Of a DNA stretch of 7,518 nt, positions 5,904-7,518 are shown piece after piece; the first letter of the stretch is position 1; the number at the start of each line of letters is the position of its first letter. Made by a program: the position numbers and the translations under genes. This DNA comes from Pseudomonadota bacterium (lineage in GTDB: Bacteria; Pseudomonadota; Alphaproteobacteria; Rhizobiales; Devosiaceae), in NCBI GenBank assembly GCA_023433985.1, contig JAEYTN010000256.1, positions 1-7,518 of the forward strand, written 5' to 3'. The notes beneath the pieces were generated by a model. The model searched no databases, was not told the DNA's origin, and saw only the letters and a program-made list of their open reading frames with translations.

Positions 5904-6826
5904 CAGCGGTACCTCACCTTGGGATCGAGCCAGGCGTAGACGATATCGACGATCAGGTTCAGCGCCAGGATGATGAAGACGTAGAGAATGGTGGTGCCGA
6001 GCACGAGGCCGTAGTCGCGGTTGAGCGCGGCGGTGATGAAATACTTGCCGATGCCGGGCAGCGCGAACACCTGCTCCACCACGATCGAGCCGGTGAGGAG
6101 ATAGGAGAGGCCCGGCCCGAGATAGGACACCACCGGCACCAGCGCCGGCTTGATGGCGTGGCGCGCGAGGATCAGGCGGGCGCCGAGGCCCTTGGAGCGC
6201 GCGGTGCGGATGTAGTTGGTGCCCAGCGCCTCGATCATCGAGCCGCGCGTGAGGCGGGCGACGCGGGCGCCGTGCGGCATGGCGAGGATGATCACCGGCA
6301 GGACGAGGTTCAGCCAGGCGCCGGGCTGGTAGCCGCCGACCGGGAACCAGCGCAGATACACGCCGAACACGATCTGCACGATGTTGGCCATGAGGAAGTT
6401 CGGGATGATGATCGGCAGGAGCACGATCAGCACAAGCAGGTAATCCGGCCACTTGTTCTGGTTCACCGCGGCGATGGCGCCGGCGAGCAGGCCCGCGATC
6501 GTGCCGACGATGAAGGCGGTGAAGCCGAGCATCAGCGTGAACGGCAGGCCGATGCCGATGAGGCGCGAGACGTTGAAGTCCTTCATCACCATCGAGGGGC
6601 CGAAATCGCCGGTGAGCACGCCGCCGACATAGCGGAAGAACTGCATCACCAGCGGTTCATCGAGGTGATAGTAGGCGCGGATATTGCGCAACTGATCGGG
6701 CGGCAGCGCGCGCTCGCCGTCGAAGGGACCGCCGGGCGCCAGCCGCAGGATGAAAAAGCATACCGTGATCGTGAGCAGCACGATCGGGATAGCCGTAAGT
6801 ACGCGCCTGAGCGCATAGCCGAGCAT
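5903..6826 (-). CDS. oppB: Oligopeptide ABC importer permease OppB/DppB-type
   Basis: This 307-residue inner-membrane protein is the second channel subunit. It begins MLGYALRRVLTAIPIVLL, the usual start of this family, with a first helix at about 9-30, then the conserved LAPGGPFDGE (29-38) and a periplasmic segment ending in LTGDFGPS (71-78). Further helices lie at about 97-120, 128-156, 171-184, 229-248 and 277-298. The EAA loop is GTNYIRTARSKGLGARLIL (202-220) with HAIKPALVP after it; VVEQVFALPGIGKYF (249-263) is a strong family motif. The start is supported by GGAAAGG at about 6838-6844. Length is typical. It is the first gene of the tightly packed oppBCDF block and is separated from oppA by 107 bp holding a hairpin. 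Confidence 0.95.
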   Translation of the reverse strand: MLGYALRRVLTAIPIVLLTITVCFFILRLAPGGPFDGERALPPDQLRNIRAYYHLDEPLVMQFFRYVGGVLTGDFGPSMVMKDFNVSRLIGIGLPFTLMLGFTAFIVGTIAGLLAGAIAAVNQNKWPDYLLVLIVLLPIIIPNFLMANIVQIVFGVYLRWFPVGGYQPGAWLNLVLPVIILAMPHGARVARLTRGSMIEALGTNYIRTARSKGLGARLILARHAIKPALVPVVSYLGPGLSYLLTGSIVVEQVFALPGIGKYFITAALNRDYGLVLGTTILYVFIILALNLIVDIVYAWLDPKVRYR

Positions 6827-6848
6827 CTTGATTGTGACCTTTCCCGCG

Positions 6849-6879
6849 AGCCGGCGGGATCATCGCCGATAGCCGGCGG
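6849..6879. repeat. Direct repeat AGCCGGCGG in the oppB leader
   Basis: AGCCGGCGG occurs at 6849-6857 and 6871-6879, 22 bases apart, about two helical turns. The GCCGGC core is itself palindromic, so the two copies can also pair as a 6-bp stem. A competing stem, CCCGC 6843-6847 with GCGGG 6854-6858, touches the upstream edge of the oppB ribosome binding site. It could be an operator or a leader structure, or simply GC-rich chance. Confidence 0.25.
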
Positions 6880-6881
6880 CA

Positions 6882-6919
6882 AATGGAAAGCGGCCGCGAA
6901 GTCCCAACTCCGCGGCCGC
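6882..6919 (-). terminator. Intercistronic hairpin between oppA and oppB
   Basis: On the minus strand GCGGCCGCG (6919-6911) pairs with CGCGGCCGC (6898-6890). The inner bases GAGT and ACTT extend the stem to 13 bp, including one G-U pair, leaving the tetraloop TGGG. The sequence after the stem is TTTCCATTT, an interrupted U-tract. It begins 14 bases after the oppA stop codon. Family knowledge: such hairpins behind binding-protein genes cause partial termination and protect the upstream mRNA, raising binding protein over permease. Confidence 0.75.
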
Positions 6920-6933
6920 CGCTTGTCGAGAGC

Positions 6934-7518
6934 TTACTCGGACTTGCTCATCCAGCGGACGCGGTTGATGTCCTTGGTGTTGTCCTCGAAGCCCGAGATC
7001 TTGGGCGAAACGACGTTCTTGCTGACGTACCAGTAGATCGGGATCGCAGCGAACGACTCCATCGCCAGGTTCTCGGCTTCGTGCAGCAGCGCGGCGCGCT
7101 TGACGAGATCGAGTTCCTTCGAGGCGGAGGTGAGCAGTTCGTCGAACTTCGGGTCGCTGAAGCGGCCGTAGTTGTTGCCCCAGTTCATGGTGTCGCCCTG
7201 CTGCACGCCGCTCTTCAGCAGGTCGAGCGTGTTCGAGGCGTCGTCATAGTCGAGCAGCCAGCCGGCACGGCCGACGTTGAAGTCACCGGCGCGGAGCGCG
7301 TCGTAGTGCACGGCGGTCTCGGCGTTGAACAGCTCGACCTCGACGCCGATCTGCTTCCACATGTCGGCGATGGCGACGGCGATGCGCTGGTGGTTCTCGT
7401 TGGTGTTGTAGCGCAGCTGCAGCTTCAGCGGGTTCTCGGGCGAGTAACCGGCTTCAGCCATCAGCTTCTTGGCTTCCTCGACGCGCTGGTCGTAGGGCAT
7501 CTCGGCCCAGTCCGGAGC
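6934..7518 (-). CDS. oppA: Peptide-binding protein OppA-type, C-terminal part (5' end outside window)
   Basis: The frame stays open to the right edge: the last six codons before the internal Met at 7500 read APDWAE, so that Met is not the start. About 194 C-terminal residues are visible of a protein normally 500-550 long. It belongs to the family 5 periplasmic solute-binding proteins, which capture peptides and deliver them to OppBC. Recognisable pieces are MPYDQRVEEAKKLMAEAGYS, LRYNTNENHQRIAVAIADMW, VGRAGWLLDYDDASNTLDLL and AAIPIYWYVSKNVV. The VxRAGWxxDY segment and the closing IPxYxYVxxxxV are close to enterobacterial OppA. The export signal lies outside the window. Peptide length preference cannot be read here; DppA- or MppA-like specificity is possible. 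It ends in TAA, followed by a strong hairpin. Confidence 0.93.
   Translation of the reverse strand, partial: APDWAEMPYDQRVEEAKKLMAEAGYSPENPLKLQLRYNTNENHQRIAVAIADMWKQIGVEVELFNAETAVHYDALRAGDFNVGRAGWLLDYDDASNTLDLLKSGVQQGDTMNWGNNYGRFSDPKFDELLTSASKELDLVKRAALLHEAENLAMESFAAIPIYWYVSKNVVSPKISGFEDNTKDINRVRWMSKSE

Noticed and set aside
4986..6452. 488-residue minus-strand frame that contains oppC with a long N-terminal extension
   Set aside because: The extra N-terminus is oppB read in another frame. oppC starts at 5903, next to a good ribosome binding site and overlapping the oppB stop by one base.
6890..6919. Paired GCGGCCGC sites as a mobile-element or cloning scar
   Set aside because: They are the two arms of the oppA-oppB hairpin; no insertion-element ends, target duplications or vector-like sequence flank them.
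6158..7036. 292-residue open frame on the plus strand spanning the oppA-oppB gap
   Set aside because: It lies opposite oppB and the end of oppA, runs through the terminator hairpin, and has shadow-type composition.

Overview
The window looks like chromosomal DNA from a GC-rich alphaproteobacterium. The likeliest order is Hyphomicrobiales (Rhizobiales), and a Devosia-type genome would fit, but the genus is a guess. Four things point this way: strong G/C preference at third codon positions, a cysteine-free 41-residue L36 next to pyruvate kinase, a small receiver protein ending in a GPDRRRR-type tail (a habit of alphaproteobacteria), and a G/C-rich palindrome of the kind scattered between genes in this group. 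There is no sign of mobile DNA, CRISPR, phage or recent transfer. I found no new multi-gene system: this is mostly housekeeping and nutrient uptake, with a few small regulatory structures worth a look.

Layout, left to right. Positions 1-510 (+) hold the C-terminal part of pyruvate kinase, followed by a textbook intrinsic terminator (542-574). Positions 594-1979 (+) encode a complete cytosolic M20-family metallopeptidase of the dipeptidase/carnosinase type. Its 3' flank (1980-2119) holds a REP-like palindrome and the terminator of the convergent gene. That gene, rpmJ (2120-2245, -), encodes ribosomal protein L36. Upstream of it lie a good sigma70-like promoter and, between promoter and gene, a small GC hairpin followed by six U residues. 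The rest of the gap to 2461 holds nothing else I recognise. Positions 2462-2977 (+) encode a single-domain receiver (response-regulator) protein with two altered active-site positions.

From 2993 to the right edge everything is on the minus strand. It is a classical oligopeptide/dipeptide ABC importer operon read oppA-oppB-oppC-oppD-oppF: a periplasmic binding protein (5' end outside the window), two permeases and two ATPases. oppB through oppF are packed with gaps of 0-4 bp or a 1-bp overlap. oppA is separated from oppB by 107 bp containing a strong hairpin, which probably lets oppA be expressed above the rest.

How the genes may work together: OppA would capture peptides in the periplasm, OppBC would pass them through the inner membrane, and OppDF would power transport. 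A cytosolic M20 dipeptidase could then split imported dipeptides. The dipeptidase gene sits about 1 kb away, on the other strand and in its own transcription unit, so this link is an inference from function and proximity only. Pyruvate kinase, L36 and the receiver protein have no evident functional link to peptide uptake.
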